DNA of 64,000 nucleotides from UBA1715 sp036752345. GTDB lineage: Bacteria; Bacteroidota; Bacteroidia; Bacteroidales; UBA1715. This document shows positions 16,966 through 27,900 of the stretch, piece after piece. Position 1 is the first letter of the stretch. Every line of letters starts with the position of its first letter. Both the position numbers and the translations under genes were made by a program. Below the pieces are notes generated by a model. It searched no databases. It had not been told where the DNA came from and worked only from the letters and a program-made list of their open reading frames with translations. The stretch spans positions 1 through 64,000 of the forward strand of contig DAIOSV010000001.1 of NCBI GenBank assembly GCA_036752345.1. Reading direction: 5' to 3'.

Positions 16966-19569
16966 GTGGTTGAAACGCCTTTAATGAAGCAATATTATGA
17001 GGTAAAGGGAAAACATCCCGATGCCGTGTTGTTGTTTCGCGTAGGCGATTTTTACGAAACCTATAGCGACGATGCCGTCAAGGCTTCAAAAATTCTCGGA
17101 ATAACCTTGACAAAGCGTTCCAATGGTGGTGGAACGTCAACAGAAATGGCAGGTTTCCCATATCATGCAATAGACACCTATTTACCAAAATTGGTGAGAG
17201 CCGGACAACGCGTAGCCATCTGCGAACAGCTTGAAGATCCGTCAAAAACCAAGAAGTTGGTAAAACGCGGCATTACCGAACTGGTTACGCCCGGAGTGTC
17301 ACTTAGCGATAGCATTCTTGAAAATCGAGAGAATAACTTTTTGGCTGCGTTGCATTTTTCGCAATCAATTGTTGGCGTTTCGTTTTTGGACATTTCTACG
17401 GGAGAATTCCTTGTAGCACAAGGCTCCGTTGATTATGTAGATAAGTTATTAAACAGTTTTCAGCCAAAGGAAATCTTGTTCAACCGTTGCCAAGAGCAGT
17501 GGTACAAAGAAACCTTTCATCGTGAAAATGAGTGTGTAAACAAGCTCGATGATTGGATTTTTACCTCACAAGCCGCAAACGATAAATTGTTGGCTCAATT
17601 TGAAACCACTTCGCTCAAAGGGTTTGGAATAGCCGATATGACGCAGGCGGTGATAGCTGCCGGAGCGATTCTCTACTATCTTGACATTACCGAACATAAA
17701 CTTACAAGCCATATTCGCAATATTGCTCGCATAGATCAAGATAACTATGTGTGGCTTGATAAATTCACCATTCGTAATTTGGAATTATTTGGTTCCGAAA
17801 ATGTTGGTGCAAAAACTCTCTTGTCTGTTTTGGACAACACCAAAACTCCCATGGGAGCGCGTTTGCTTCGTCGATGGATAGCATTACCATTGCGCCAAGT
17901 TGCCGATATTCATGCTCGTCTCGACGCGGTGCAATCTATGGTGGAGCAACCAACTGCATTAGATGAATTGTCGGTGATGCTCAAATCTATGTGCGACTTG
18001 GAGCGAATAGTGGCGCGCGTGGCAACAAACAGAATCACTCCTCGTGAAGTTTTGCAGTTGCAGAAAACGCTTGAAGAAATTGTGCCTCTCAAAAATTTGT
18101 GCGCCAATATGGGCAACGAGGCTTTGCAAGCATTTTCGTACCAATTGAATCCGTGTGAAGTGCTTTGCGAACGAATTAAGACAGAAATACAGCCTGAGGC
18201 AAACAATGCCATAAACAAGGGAAACATCATTTTACCGGGCATCAATAAGGAACTTGATGAATTGCGCGAGATAGCCTACAATGGCAAGGATTATTTGCTC
18301 AAAATGCAAGACCGAGAAGAGCAACGCACGGGAATTCCCAAAATTAAAGTTGCGTTCAACAACGTGTTCGGCTACTACATAGAGGTACGCAATACCCACA
18401 AAGAAAAAGTCCCCACCGATTGGATTCGTAAACAAACGCTTGTTGGTGCTGAGCGATACATTACGCAAGAATTGAAGGAATATGAAGAGAAAATTCTTGG
18501 TGCCGAGTCGCGCATAGTTGAAATAGAACAAGAAATCTATATGGCTCTTATTCAAAATGTAGCCAAATACATAGAAACTATTCAACTCAATGCCGGAATT
18601 ATAGCACAAATAGACTGCTTGCTGTCGTTTGCAATCGTTTCTGTGGCAAATAATTATATCCGCCCCGAAGTGAACGACTCAATGGCGTTGGATATTAAAA
18701 ATGGACGTCATCCCGTAATCGAAACAGAGATGGCGCCGGGTGAGAAATATATTGGCAACGATGTCTATCTCGATACAGAAAAACAACAGATTATCATTAT
18801 AACCGGACCGAATATGGCTGGAAAATCGGCATTGCTGCGCCAAACTGCATTGATTGTATTGATGGCGCAAATGGGCTGTTTTGTCCCTGCCGATGCCGTG
18901 ACTATGGGCGTGGTGGACAAAGTGTTTACTCGTGTGGGTGCGTCTGACAATATTTCGCAAGGCGAGTCAACGTTTATGGTTGAAATGAATGAAGCCGCAA
19001 ATATTTTGAACAACATGAACGATAGAAGTCTTGTGCTGTTTGATGAATTGGGGCGCGGAACAAGCACCTATGACGGTATTTCCATAGCGTGGGCAATAGT
19101 GGAATATTTGCACGAAGGTCAAAAGGCACATCCAAAGACTTTGTTTGCCACACATTATCATGAATTGAATGAATTGGAAAAATCTTTCCCTCGCATTAAA
19201 AATTTTAACGTTTCTGTGCGCGAACAAAATCAAAAAGTTATATTCTTGCGTAAATTAATTCCGGGTGGAAGTGAGCATAGTTTTGGTATTCATGTGGCAA
19301 AAATGGCAGGAATGCCACAATCTATTGTAAACAGAGCCAACGAAATTTTGAAAGAATTGGAAGGAATAGGCGCAAATACAGAGGCTTTAGCCAAACCGGT
19401 TGACGAAATTGCACATTCACGCGAAGGATTTCAGATGAGCATTTTTCAACTTGACGATCCGGTTTTGTCGCAAATTCGCGATGAGTTGTTGGGAATAGAA
19501 ATTGACAATCTTACGCCTATTCAGGCATTGAATAAATTGAATGACATAAAGAAACTACTGAAAAAGTAG
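16966..19569 (+). CDS. mutS: DNA mismatch repair protein MutS
   Basis: Mismatch-recognition ATPase of methyl-independent DNA repair. The 867-aa protein has the mismatch-binding Phe-X-Glu motif (F29, E31 in FRVGDFYETY), connector and lever domains, clamp (ETELKE-like NTHKEKVPTDWIRKQT region), ATPase with Walker A TGPNMAGKS, signature DNISQGESTFMVEM, and Walker B LVLFDELGRGTSTYDG, followed by the dimerisation helices. The start is a GTG at 16966: an in-frame stop lies 18 bases upstream, and no ATG precedes the conserved TPLMKQYYEVK segment, whose own Met (16984) is the only alternative. It is followed after 18 bases by the PBP1A gene, so the two are probably cotranscribed. Confidence 0.96.
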   Translation: MVETPLMKQYYEVKGKHPDAVLLFRVGDFYETYSDDAVKASKILGITLTKRSNGGGTSTEMAGFPYHAIDTYLPKLVRAGQRVAICEQLEDPSKTKKLVKRGITELVTPGVSLSDSILENRENNFLAALHFSQSIVGVSFLDISTGEFLVAQGSVDYVDKLLNSFQPKEILFNRCQEQWYKETFHRENECVNKLDDWIFTSQAANDKLLAQFETTSLKGFGIADMTQAVIAAGAILYYLDITEHKLTSHIRNIARIDQDNYVWLDKFTIRNLELFGSENVGAKTLLSVLDNTKTPMGARLLRRWIALPLRQVADIHARLDAVQSMVEQPTALDELSVMLKSMCDLERIVARVATNRITPREVLQLQKTLEEIVPLKNLCANMGNEALQAFSYQLNPCEVLCERIKTEIQPEANNAINKGNIILPGINKELDELREIAYNGKDYLLKMQDREEQRTGIPKIKVAFNNVFGYYIEVRNTHKEKVPTDWIRKQTLVGAERYITQELKEYEEKILGAESRIVEIEQEIYMALIQNVAKYIETIQLNAGIIAQIDCLLSFAIVSVANNYIRPEVNDSMALDIKNGRHPVIETEMAPGEKYIGNDVYLDTEKQQIIIITGPNMAGKSALLRQTALIVLMAQMGCFVPADAVTMGVVDKVFTRVGASDNISQGESTFMVEMNEAANILNNMNDRSLVLFDELGRGTSTYDGISIAWAIVEYLHEGQKAHPKTLFATHYHELNELEKSFPRIKNFNVSVREQNQKVIFLRKLIPGGSEHSFGIHVAKMAGMPQSIVNRANEILKELEGIGANTEALAKPVDEIAHSREGFQMSIFQLDDPVLSQIRDELLGIEIDNLTPIQALNKLNDIKKLLKK

Positions 19570-19587
19570 AATATAATTGGTACTAAT

Positions 19588-21981
19588 ATGAATTTGAAAG
19601 ATTTAGAATGGCAGAAATATCTTGTCGCATTTTGGGGTGGGATTAAAACGGTGTTGAAATGGTTTTTTGCCAAAGGAAGACCTTTTTATGTAAAAGCATA
19701 CCGATGGTTCCTTTTTTTAATTGTACTCCTTTTTACGTACATATTGGCGGTAGAAATTAATTTTTGCTTTTTGTTTGGCTATTCACCTTCTATAAAAGAA
19801 TTGAAACATCCAAAACAAAGTCTTGCATCGGAGGTTTATGCTGCCGATGGTACATTGTTGGGAAGATTTTTTATTGAAAACAGAACTCCGGTGGAATATG
19901 CCGATTTGTCGCCATTGCTAATCAAAACGCTTATATCTACTGAAGATACTCACTTTTACCAACATCATGGTATAGATTTCAAAGCATTGCTACCGGTATT
20001 TAAAGATATGCTCCAAGGCAATCCGCGCGGTGGTAGTACTATAACGCAACAGTTGGTGAAAAATCTTTTCAAAACACGCAAGCAAGATCACGGTCTGTTG
20101 GGTAAAATTCCCGGCGTGCGCATGATTGTGATAAAGTCTAAAGAATGGATTTCAGCGGTGAGAATTGAAATGAATTTCAGCAAACAAGAATTGCTCACAT
20201 TGTATTTCAACACGGTTGACTTTGGCAGTAATTCATACGGCATACAAATAGCTTCCAAAACGTATTTTGACAAATTACCGAAAGATTTAAATGCCAATGA
20301 ATGCGCTACTCTTATTGGAATGCTTAAAGCACCAACAGCATATAGCCCTGTGCTCAACCCAACTCGCTCGTTAAACCGACGCAATGTGGTTTTGGGCATT
20401 ATGGAACGAGATAAATTGATTACCACTCATGAATACGATTCGTTGGTATTGCAACCGATTGATTTGAAATATAAGGTGGAAACTCCAAGTGAAGGTATTG
20501 CAAACTATTTCCGTCAGGCTGTGTATGCATATTTAAAGCCATGGCTCAAAGAAAATGATTTGGATATTTATTCTGATGGGTTGAAAATATACACCACACT
20601 CGATTACAAAATGCAACAGTATGCCGAAGACGCAATGTCGCAGAATATGAAACGCGTGCAACATCAGTTTGATTCGCATTGGGGAAAACAAAATCCATGG
20701 ATAGACGGAAATAAAAACGAGATACCGAATTTTATAGATAATGTGGTTAAAAAATCATGGTATTATAGTCGTCTTGAGGCAAAATATAAGGGCAATCAAG
20801 ATTCTATCAATTACTACATTAATTTAAAACGTCCGCAGAAATTGTTTTCATGGAAGGGCGACATTGACACGGTGTGCAGTTTTGTTGAGGCAACGAATTA
20901 TTTGAAACGACTTTTGCATAGCGGTATGGTTGCTATGGACCCAGAAACCGGTGCAATCAAAGCATACGTTGGCGGTTTGGACTTCAATCATTTTAAATAT
21001 GACAACGTGCGTTCTATGCGTCAGCCGGGATCTTCGTTCAAAATCTTTGTGTATACTGCAGCTATGGCAAAAGGATGGTCACCCTGTGACAGTTTAATTG
21101 ACGCACCGTTGACAATTAATTATGTTGAAAATGGTGAGCAAAAATCGTGGGGACCACGTAACGCAAATCGTGAATATGTTGGTGGAAACGTTGGCTTAAA
21201 ATATGCGTTTGCCCATTCTCTGAATACTATAAGCGTGCGTTTAACGCAAGATATTGGTGTAGAAAATATAATACGCACCGCTCATGATATGGGTATCAAG
21301 TCACCTCTTGATACGGTTCCGTCTATTTGTCTTGGATCGAGCGATGTTACATTGCTCGAATTGACCAATGCCTATTGTCCATTGTTGAATGATGGCTATC
21401 GCGTAGAACCAATGTTTGTTACACGAATAGAAGACAAAGACGGAAAAGTTTTGAAAGAGTTTGCTCCTGAAAAAGTGAAAGTTCTTGACTCAGTAACGGT
21501 TTTCTTGATGCAACAAATGTTCCTCGCATCGTTAAGCGAGCCGTATGGAACCACACAGAATTTGTTCTGCTATAACTTGTTTGACCACAATACCGACTTT
21601 GGCGGAAAAACAGGAACATCTTCAAATTATTCCGATGGTTGGTTTGTAGGTGTAATGCCGCATATGGTGGTAGGAACGTGGGTTGGAGCGGAAGAACGAT
21701 GTGTGCATTTCCGTACGTCATCGTTAGGTGAAGGTGGCAAAACTGCATTACCAATGTTTGGCTTGTTTATGGAAAAAGTCATAAACGACAAGCAGTACTC
21801 TCAGTATTGGGAAGATAGATTTCCTCGCTTTTTACGTGGCCTGAAAAATCGTCCGTATGGGTGTCATACGCCGTATGTACCAAAAGTTGATACTACTGCG
21901 GTTGATTCTATTGCTATTCACACCGATGGTATTGATGAAGAAGAAGAGGTTGTACTTCCCCCAGTAATCGAAAAGAAATAA
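19588..21981 (+). CDS. Penicillin-binding protein 1A (bifunctional transglycosylase/transpeptidase)
   Basis: Class A PBP that polymerises and cross-links peptidoglycan. The 797-aa protein has one N-terminal membrane helix (about 36-60). A GT51 glycosyltransferase domain follows, with the catalytic Glu in STEDTHFYQHHG and GGSTITQQLVKN. The transpeptidase domain has the active-site Ser in RQPGSSFKIF (about residue 480), the SLN motif in FAHSLNTIS, and KTGTSSNYSDGW (about 672). The C-terminal tail is acidic. It lies between mutS and a PorE-like gene with spacers of 18 and 7 bases, so envelope construction and an OmpA-type peptidoglycan-binding protein are on one transcript. Confidence 0.95.
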   Translation: MNLKDLEWQKYLVAFWGGIKTVLKWFFAKGRPFYVKAYRWFLFLIVLLFTYILAVEINFCFLFGYSPSIKELKHPKQSLASEVYAADGTLLGRFFIENRTPVEYADLSPLLIKTLISTEDTHFYQHHGIDFKALLPVFKDMLQGNPRGGSTITQQLVKNLFKTRKQDHGLLGKIPGVRMIVIKSKEWISAVRIEMNFSKQELLTLYFNTVDFGSNSYGIQIASKTYFDKLPKDLNANECATLIGMLKAPTAYSPVLNPTRSLNRRNVVLGIMERDKLITTHEYDSLVLQPIDLKYKVETPSEGIANYFRQAVYAYLKPWLKENDLDIYSDGLKIYTTLDYKMQQYAEDAMSQNMKRVQHQFDSHWGKQNPWIDGNKNEIPNFIDNVVKKSWYYSRLEAKYKGNQDSINYYINLKRPQKLFSWKGDIDTVCSFVEATNYLKRLLHSGMVAMDPETGAIKAYVGGLDFNHFKYDNVRSMRQPGSSFKIFVYTAAMAKGWSPCDSLIDAPLTINYVENGEQKSWGPRNANREYVGGNVGLKYAFAHSLNTISVRLTQDIGVENIIRTAHDMGIKSPLDTVPSICLGSSDVTLLELTNAYCPLLNDGYRVEPMFVTRIEDKDGKVLKEFAPEKVKVLDSVTVFLMQQMFLASLSEPYGTTQNLFCYNLFDHNTDFGGKTGTSSNYSDGWFVGVMPHMVVGTWVGAEERCVHFRTSSLGEGGKTALPMFGLFMEKVINDKQYSQYWEDRFPRFLRGLKNRPYGCHTPYVPKVDTTAVDSIAIHTDGIDEEEEVVLPPVIEKK

Positions 21982-21988
21982 AACGCAT

Positions 21989-24709
21989 ATGAAGAAATTT
22001 TTGTCTGTAATATTGTTGTTTTTTGGCCTTCTTAATGCCGCATATTGTCAAGAAGCCTATTACAAGTTGTACAAAAATTCTGACTGGGCAACATTAGAAA
22101 AGAAAGTTACCTCGGCTCTGCAAAAAGATCCTAAAAATGTGGTATACAACCATGTGGCTGGTATGATGTATGCAAACCAATCGTATCAAAATCATGATGA
22201 CGATAAGGCATACACCTATTTGGTTACGGCTAAAAGTGAATATGGGAAGAGTACGCCTGCCGAAAGAGAAAAATACTCCCAATACGCAACGCCTAAGAAG
22301 ATACAAAAAACATTAGATACGGTTTGCTTACGGTTGTACGAAAAAACAATACATTCCAATTCTATTGCCGACTGTAATGCGTTTGCTCAAAAATATAAAC
22401 GTGCCGCCGATTCTTTACAGCAAGGCATAAAAGCGTATCGAAACTCATTGGCATATGCTCAAGCACAACAAGAAAATACGGTAAGTTCGTATGAAACTTT
22501 TTTGACATTATATCCCGATGCCGCCGAATGTGCTCTTGCAGAAAAACGCCGTGACAAACTCGCATATGATGCCACGATGCAGAAAAATTCTGTTGATGCG
22601 TTTTTATTGTATATGAAAACATACCCTAAAAGCGAGTACGTGCCAATGGTGCGACAAAAATATCTAGATAAGATTTTTTCGGCAAAAGCAGAAGGAGGGA
22701 CGTATCAGGATTATGAGCAATTCCTTAAAGCAAATCCCCAAGGCGAGTTGGCAAAAACGGCAATTCATAAAATGATGGAAATTGCAACCAAGCAGTACGA
22801 TTTACCCTTGATGCAAAAAACCGTCGAATATAGCCGTGATATTGATTTTGAATATGCTCTCTATGAATTTTACAAAAAGTTTACCGACGATGGTGAAGCA
22901 TTAACGTTGTATTCTTTTGTAGAAATGTATCCACGCACGTTTTTGGATACTTTAATAGCCAAAGATTTTAAAATAGCAGGCAAAGGTGACGCATTGGAAT
23001 TGATTGAGCCATACGATTCTGTGAAATCGTATAAATTGTTCACCGAATACATAAAAATGGCTGCACCGAAAGAAAAAGCCTTTGTGGTATTGCAAAAATT
23101 GATTTCGCAAGATGTAGCTGCAAAAAATTGGGCAAAGGCGCTCAAAACGGTAAACACCTATCGTCCGTATTTTGGCACAAACAATAAAGAAATCAACGAT
23201 TTAATTCGAATATTGTCGGCACCAACCGATAAAATGATAGTTGTGAATGAGTTCCCAGAGATAATCAACACCAAAGATGGAGGGGAATATTCTCCAATTA
23301 TTACGGCAGACAATAAGTATTTGTTTTTCTGTGGGCAAAACCGTCCGAACTGCATAGGTGGCGAGGATATTTTTGTTTCGAAATGGGAAAATAACACGTG
23401 GGCAAAACCCGAGATTCTCAAAGAATTATCAAGTCCCATGACCAATGAGGCGGTGATAAGCGTGAGCACCGACGGAACAAATATGTTGTATTTTAAAGAA
23501 GGTGTCATATTTTCTTCAACAAGGGGATATTACGGTTGGGAAGTGGGCCAGAATGTGTCAGACCAAATTAATAACGCCCAATGGTCGGCCGACGCAATGA
23601 TAACGAGTGATGGAAACGCCATCATTTTTGCTTCGGTGCGCGACGAAGGCTACAATTTGTATACACACCAAAATGCCACACTCGGCTTGTACCACGGTGC
23701 CGTTCATCATCAGTCTGATATTTATGTGTCGTTGAAGACGGACAAAGGCTGGAGTAAGCCTATCAATTTGGGTCCAACAATCAATACGAAATACGTTGAC
23801 CGCAGTCCGTATTTGCATCACGACATGAAAACGCTTTATTTCAGTTCTGACGGTCATGGTGGGCTAGGAAATCTTGATGTGTTTGTGTCTATGCGTTTGG
23901 CCGATTCCTGCTGGGATTGCTGGAGCGAACCGGTCAATTTGGGGAAGGAAATCAATAACTCAGAGGAAAATTGGGGATACCGAATAGCACCAAATGGCAA
24001 GGATTTCTACTACGCAGCCCGCGAAACGGGAGCAAATCAAAACGACTTATATTCCATTACAATTCCTGAAAAATTCCGTCCTGAAGCCGTGGTGAATGTG
24101 TTGGGTAAAATAACCGATAATCAAGGAAAACCGGTGGAAGCACAAATTGTATGGGAAGATTTGGCAACAGGCGATGTTATAGAGAAATCACACTCAAATC
24201 CGGTTGATGGAAACTATTTTGCAGTGCTTCCCAACGGCAAAATGTACGGCTATTATGTTAACGACAACCGCTATTATCCGCAGTCACAAAATGTTGATTT
24301 AACCGATGGTAAATCGGCACAAACGGTGACAAAAGATATTGTAGTAACTTCGTACAAGGAAATGAAAGAGTCGAAGGCCGCAGTTCGTTTGAATAACTTG
24401 TTTTTCAACACCGATAAAAGTGATTTGCTGCCATATTCTATTCCTGAATTACAGCGTGTGGCGCAAATTATCTCTAAAAATAATTTGAGTGTAGAAATTG
24501 CCGGTCATACCGACAATGTTGGTGACGACAATTATAACATGGCTCTCTCGTTGCGCCGTGCCGAAGCGGTGAAAGCCTTTTTGGTAAACGAAGGATGCAA
24601 TGCATCATTGTTTAAGGTTGTTGGCTACGGAGAAACAAAACCCGCAACCACCAACGATACCCAGCAGGGCAAGGCTTTGAATAGACGCGTGGAGATGCGA
24701 TTCCTTTAA
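21989..24709 (+). CDS. PorE-like OmpA family protein with PD40 propeller
   Basis: Outer-membrane-associated protein of 906 aa with a signal peptide (1-20, cleavage before QEAYYK). Order of parts: a helical, TPR-like region (about 25-400) with repeated tetratricopeptide-like spacing; a WD40/PD40 beta-propeller (about 410-690) with repeated blades such as YSPIITADNKYLFF, SADAMITSDGNAIIFAS and RSPYLHHDMKTLYFSSDG; a carboxypeptidase-regulatory-like domain (about 695-775); and a C-terminal OmpA peptidoglycan-binding domain (about 800-906) with VEIAGHTDNVGDDNYN and LNRRVEMRF. This is the architecture of PorE (PG1058) of the T9SS. Because the phylum has several OmpA-PD40 paralogues, PorE identity is a proposal. 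It lies just downstream of the PBP1A gene. Confidence 0.75.
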   Translation: MKKFLSVILLFFGLLNAAYCQEAYYKLYKNSDWATLEKKVTSALQKDPKNVVYNHVAGMMYANQSYQNHDDDKAYTYLVTAKSEYGKSTPAEREKYSQYATPKKIQKTLDTVCLRLYEKTIHSNSIADCNAFAQKYKRAADSLQQGIKAYRNSLAYAQAQQENTVSSYETFLTLYPDAAECALAEKRRDKLAYDATMQKNSVDAFLLYMKTYPKSEYVPMVRQKYLDKIFSAKAEGGTYQDYEQFLKANPQGELAKTAIHKMMEIATKQYDLPLMQKTVEYSRDIDFEYALYEFYKKFTDDGEALTLYSFVEMYPRTFLDTLIAKDFKIAGKGDALELIEPYDSVKSYKLFTEYIKMAAPKEKAFVVLQKLISQDVAAKNWAKALKTVNTYRPYFGTNNKEINDLIRILSAPTDKMIVVNEFPEIINTKDGGEYSPIITADNKYLFFCGQNRPNCIGGEDIFVSKWENNTWAKPEILKELSSPMTNEAVISVSTDGTNMLYFKEGVIFSSTRGYYGWEVGQNVSDQINNAQWSADAMITSDGNAIIFASVRDEGYNLYTHQNATLGLYHGAVHHQSDIYVSLKTDKGWSKPINLGPTINTKYVDRSPYLHHDMKTLYFSSDGHGGLGNLDVFVSMRLADSCWDCWSEPVNLGKEINNSEENWGYRIAPNGKDFYYAARETGANQNDLYSITIPEKFRPEAVVNVLGKITDNQGKPVEAQIVWEDLATGDVIEKSHSNPVDGNYFAVLPNGKMYGYYVNDNRYYPQSQNVDLTDGKSAQTVTKDIVVTSYKEMKESKAAVRLNNLFFNTDKSDLLPYSIPELQRVAQIISKNNLSVEIAGHTDNVGDDNYNMALSLRRAEAVKAFLVNEGCNASLFKVVGYGETKPATTNDTQQGKALNRRVEMRFL

Positions 24710-24714
24710 TCAAC

Positions 24715-24750
24715 AAAAAACTCCGACCATTTGCTGTGTCGGAGTTTTTT
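24715..24750 (+). terminator. Bidirectional terminator, left copy
   Basis: A perfect 13-bp stem (AAAAAACTCCGAC / GTCGGAGTTTTTT) with a 10-base loop just past the stop of the PorE-like gene. It serves both this gene and the convergent activase gene. An identical copy follows the N run and is probably the same physical sequence. Confidence 0.9.
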
Positions 24751-24869
24751 GTTTCTCAATGTCGTTATTNNNNNNNNNNNNNNNNNNNNNNNNNNNNNNN
24801 NNNNNNNNNNNNNNNNNNNNNNNNNNNNNNNNNNNNNNNNNNNNNNNNNNNNNNNNNNNNNNNNNNNNN

Positions 24870-24905
24870 AAAAAACTCCGACCATTTGCTGTGTCGGAGT
24901 TTTTT
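24870..24905 (-). terminator. Bidirectional terminator, right copy
   Basis: Identical to the hairpin at 24715-24750. On the minus strand it lies 19 bases past the stop of the activase gene. Confidence 0.85.
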
Positions 24906-24923
24906 GTTTCTCAATGTCGTTAT

Positions 24924-27900
24924 TTATTTTTGTTGCAATGCTTCAAATTCCGTCTTTGCATTTTGAGCTAGGAAGTGGAGGCGGTTGAATACGTTCACTT
25001 CACTTGTGTTTCCATCGAAATCAAGGAAGAGCAGACTCGTTTTTGGATAAAGAGTCTTGATTCGTTTCTCAATACCTTTGGAAATAATGTGGTTGGCAAT
25101 GCAACCGAATGGCTGCAAACTCACCACATTGTTTACACCTTCTTGTGAAAAGCTTACAATCTCAGCAGGAATAAGCCAACCTTCTCCAAATTGGTTTACA
25201 AGGCTCAATATATCTTTTGCATTTTCAGCTTCTTGCTCTATGGTGTGCTTAGGACGATAGTACTTAAATTTAGACGCAATCTTTTCAACTTTTTCTGCAA
25301 AACGATTATAATGCAAATGTAAGTAGTCTGCAAAAATTCTAGTGCCAAGGCTTGTTGTGCGCAAGTTGTGTTTGGTGTTCACTTTCAAGTTGATGAATTC
25401 TTGTGTAAAGAAGTCCATCAGGTCAGGGAAACGAGGTTCTATGCCTTGTGAAATAAGCCAATCTGCAACGTGCATATTTGCGTACGGATTGTATTTTAAA
25501 TAAATTTCACCAACAATACCAACTTCCGGGCGTGGACAATTGTCTAACGCCATTTCGTTGTAACTCTGAACGGCGCGTTTAAGCAGTTTTAAAATGCCTA
25601 AATGGTCGTTGTGGCGAGCAAGTTCAGCAGCGGTATCCAAGTAGCTCTCGGTTAATTTTTCCGTACCACCGGCTTCTTTTTCACGAACAATGGTTGCGTA
25701 GTGCATTCTTGAAAGAATGTCGCCAAACAATGCACAAGCAAGAATCAGTTTTACCACTTTTGCCCATGCCAATTCAAATCCCGGTTGTTCGTTGGTTTGC
25801 GAGCCACCGGTGGCAAATGAAACAACAGGTACGTTGGTGATTCCACAATTCAAAATTGCCTTACGAATAAGAGCAATGTAGTTTGACGCACGGCATTGTC
25901 CGCCTGTTTGTGTCATAATTACTGCGGTGTTGTCCAAATCATATTCGCCTGATTTCAACGCTTTCAAAATGTCGCCAATAACCAATGTAGCCGGGAAGCA
26001 AATTTCGTTGTTAGTGTAGGCTAATCCCACGTTTACCGATTCTTTGTTCGATACCGGGAGCGTTACCACATGGTATCCCAAACATTCGAATATTGCCGGA
26101 ATAAGAGGTGAATGGAATTTCGTAAAGAATGGCGCTATAATGGTTCGTTTTTTATCGGCATGGGTAAATGATGGCGTTTTCTTGATGACGTTGTCGCCAC
26201 TGGCGCTTTGTTTTTCGCCCAATTGAATTGTTTCAATAAGCGAACGCAAGCGTAAACGCATAGAACCCGTGCTATTTATTTCATCAACACGAATAAACGT
26301 GTATGATTTTTTTGCTTGCTCAAAGTATTCTTTTATTTCGTCGGAAAGGAAACTGTCGGGACCGCAACCGAAAGAGTTCATTTGAACAAAATGGACATCG
26401 TATTCTTTGTTGTTGACAACCCATTGTGCTGCACGCAAAATTCTATTTGGGTAATTCCATTGCGCTACATGCAGATAATCAGTAAGCGAAACACCTTTGA
26501 TGTTTTCTATTACTTCCTCGGTAATCACGCTTGCTCCAAGCTCTGAAAGAATTTGCGACGTTTTTTGGTGAACTAAATGATCGGTGTGATATGGTCGCCC
26601 TGCAAGCATTACAATAGGGCGTCCTTCTTGTTTTGCACGCTCTAAAATGCGGAATCCTTTTTTCTTGTATTGTTCGCGGAAACGTTTTTGTTCGCGCAAG
26701 GCTTCGTCAAATGCATTTTCAAACGTTCTTGCTTTTACTCCGAATTGTTTGAGATATGACCAGCAATTCTTTCTCAGCAATTTGTCGTCGCGAAACGAAA
26801 TAATGGGTTTATCTAACGGAATATAGTTTCGTTTCTCAGCCGGAATTGCGCTGTCGAGCACTTCGCCATAACTTGAAACGATAGGGCAGTTGTAACTGTT
26901 TTTCGATTCTTTATATTCGTTTTCTTCATAAATAGCCAACGGATAAAAAATGCGGTCAACGTTTTTCTCCACAAGGTTGAAAATGTGGCCGTGCGCAAGT
27001 TTTGCAGGGAAACAAATATTGTCGGCCATAATGGTACCTTGTCCCATCTCAAAAATCTTCGTGGTTGATTCGTCAGAAAGAACAACATCAATGCCGGAGT
27101 GTGTAAACAGGGTGTTCCAAAATGGGAAATTGGCATACATTCCTAAAATTCGAGGAATACCAATCTTGATATTTCGAGGCTCGTTGAGTGCGTCCATGTC
27201 GCGGTTAAACAACAAGTCGTATTTGAATTCGTAGAGATTTTCTCCACGTTCTTTCGTGTTTCCTTTTGAGGTAAATATTTTTTCACATTTGTTGCCCGAA
27301 TAGTGGATAGCATCGTTTGAGAACGTAAATTTCGTTACTAAACAGTTATTTGAGCATCCGCGACAATTAATTTGGCGTGTGGTGTAGTCAAGCGCTTCCT
27401 TGCGGTTTTCGTAGCCAATGAAAATAGATGAGGTTGCTTTTAGATTGTATTGCGTTTGTGCGTAGTATGCAGCACCCAGAGCTCCCATCAATTCTGGCTT
27501 GTTAGAGCTGTATATCGCTTTTCCCGTCAGTGTTTCCATTGCTCTGAAAATTGACGGATTTTTGAATGTACCTCCTTGCACGAGAATTTTCTCGCCAAGT
27601 ACATTCATGTTTTTGATTTGCAAAACCTTGAACAATGCGTTTTTAATGACGGAGTAGGCAAGTCCTGCTGCAATTTCCGACATTTCTGCTCCTTCGCGAA
27701 GTGATTGTTTTACTTGCGAGTTCATAAATACCGTACAGCGCGAGCCCAAGTCGCACGGGTTTGGAGCATAGCAAGCAAGTACGCCAAACGATTCGGCAGT
27801 GTGGTTGAGTGTTTGCGCAAAGTTTTGTACAAACGAACCGCAGCCTGACGAACAGGCTTCGTTTATTTCAACATTTTGAATTTTCCCGTTTTTCAAGAAA

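Larger units (their letters stand above)
24715..24924. other. Assembly gap flanked by an exact 55-bp duplicate
   Basis: Bases 24770-24869 are 100 N. The 55 bases before (24715-24769) and after (24870-24924) are identical. This is what two contigs that overlap by one k-mer look like when joined by a fixed-length N spacer. The real chromosome most likely has one copy and no gap, and no gene is lost here. Confidence 0.85.
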
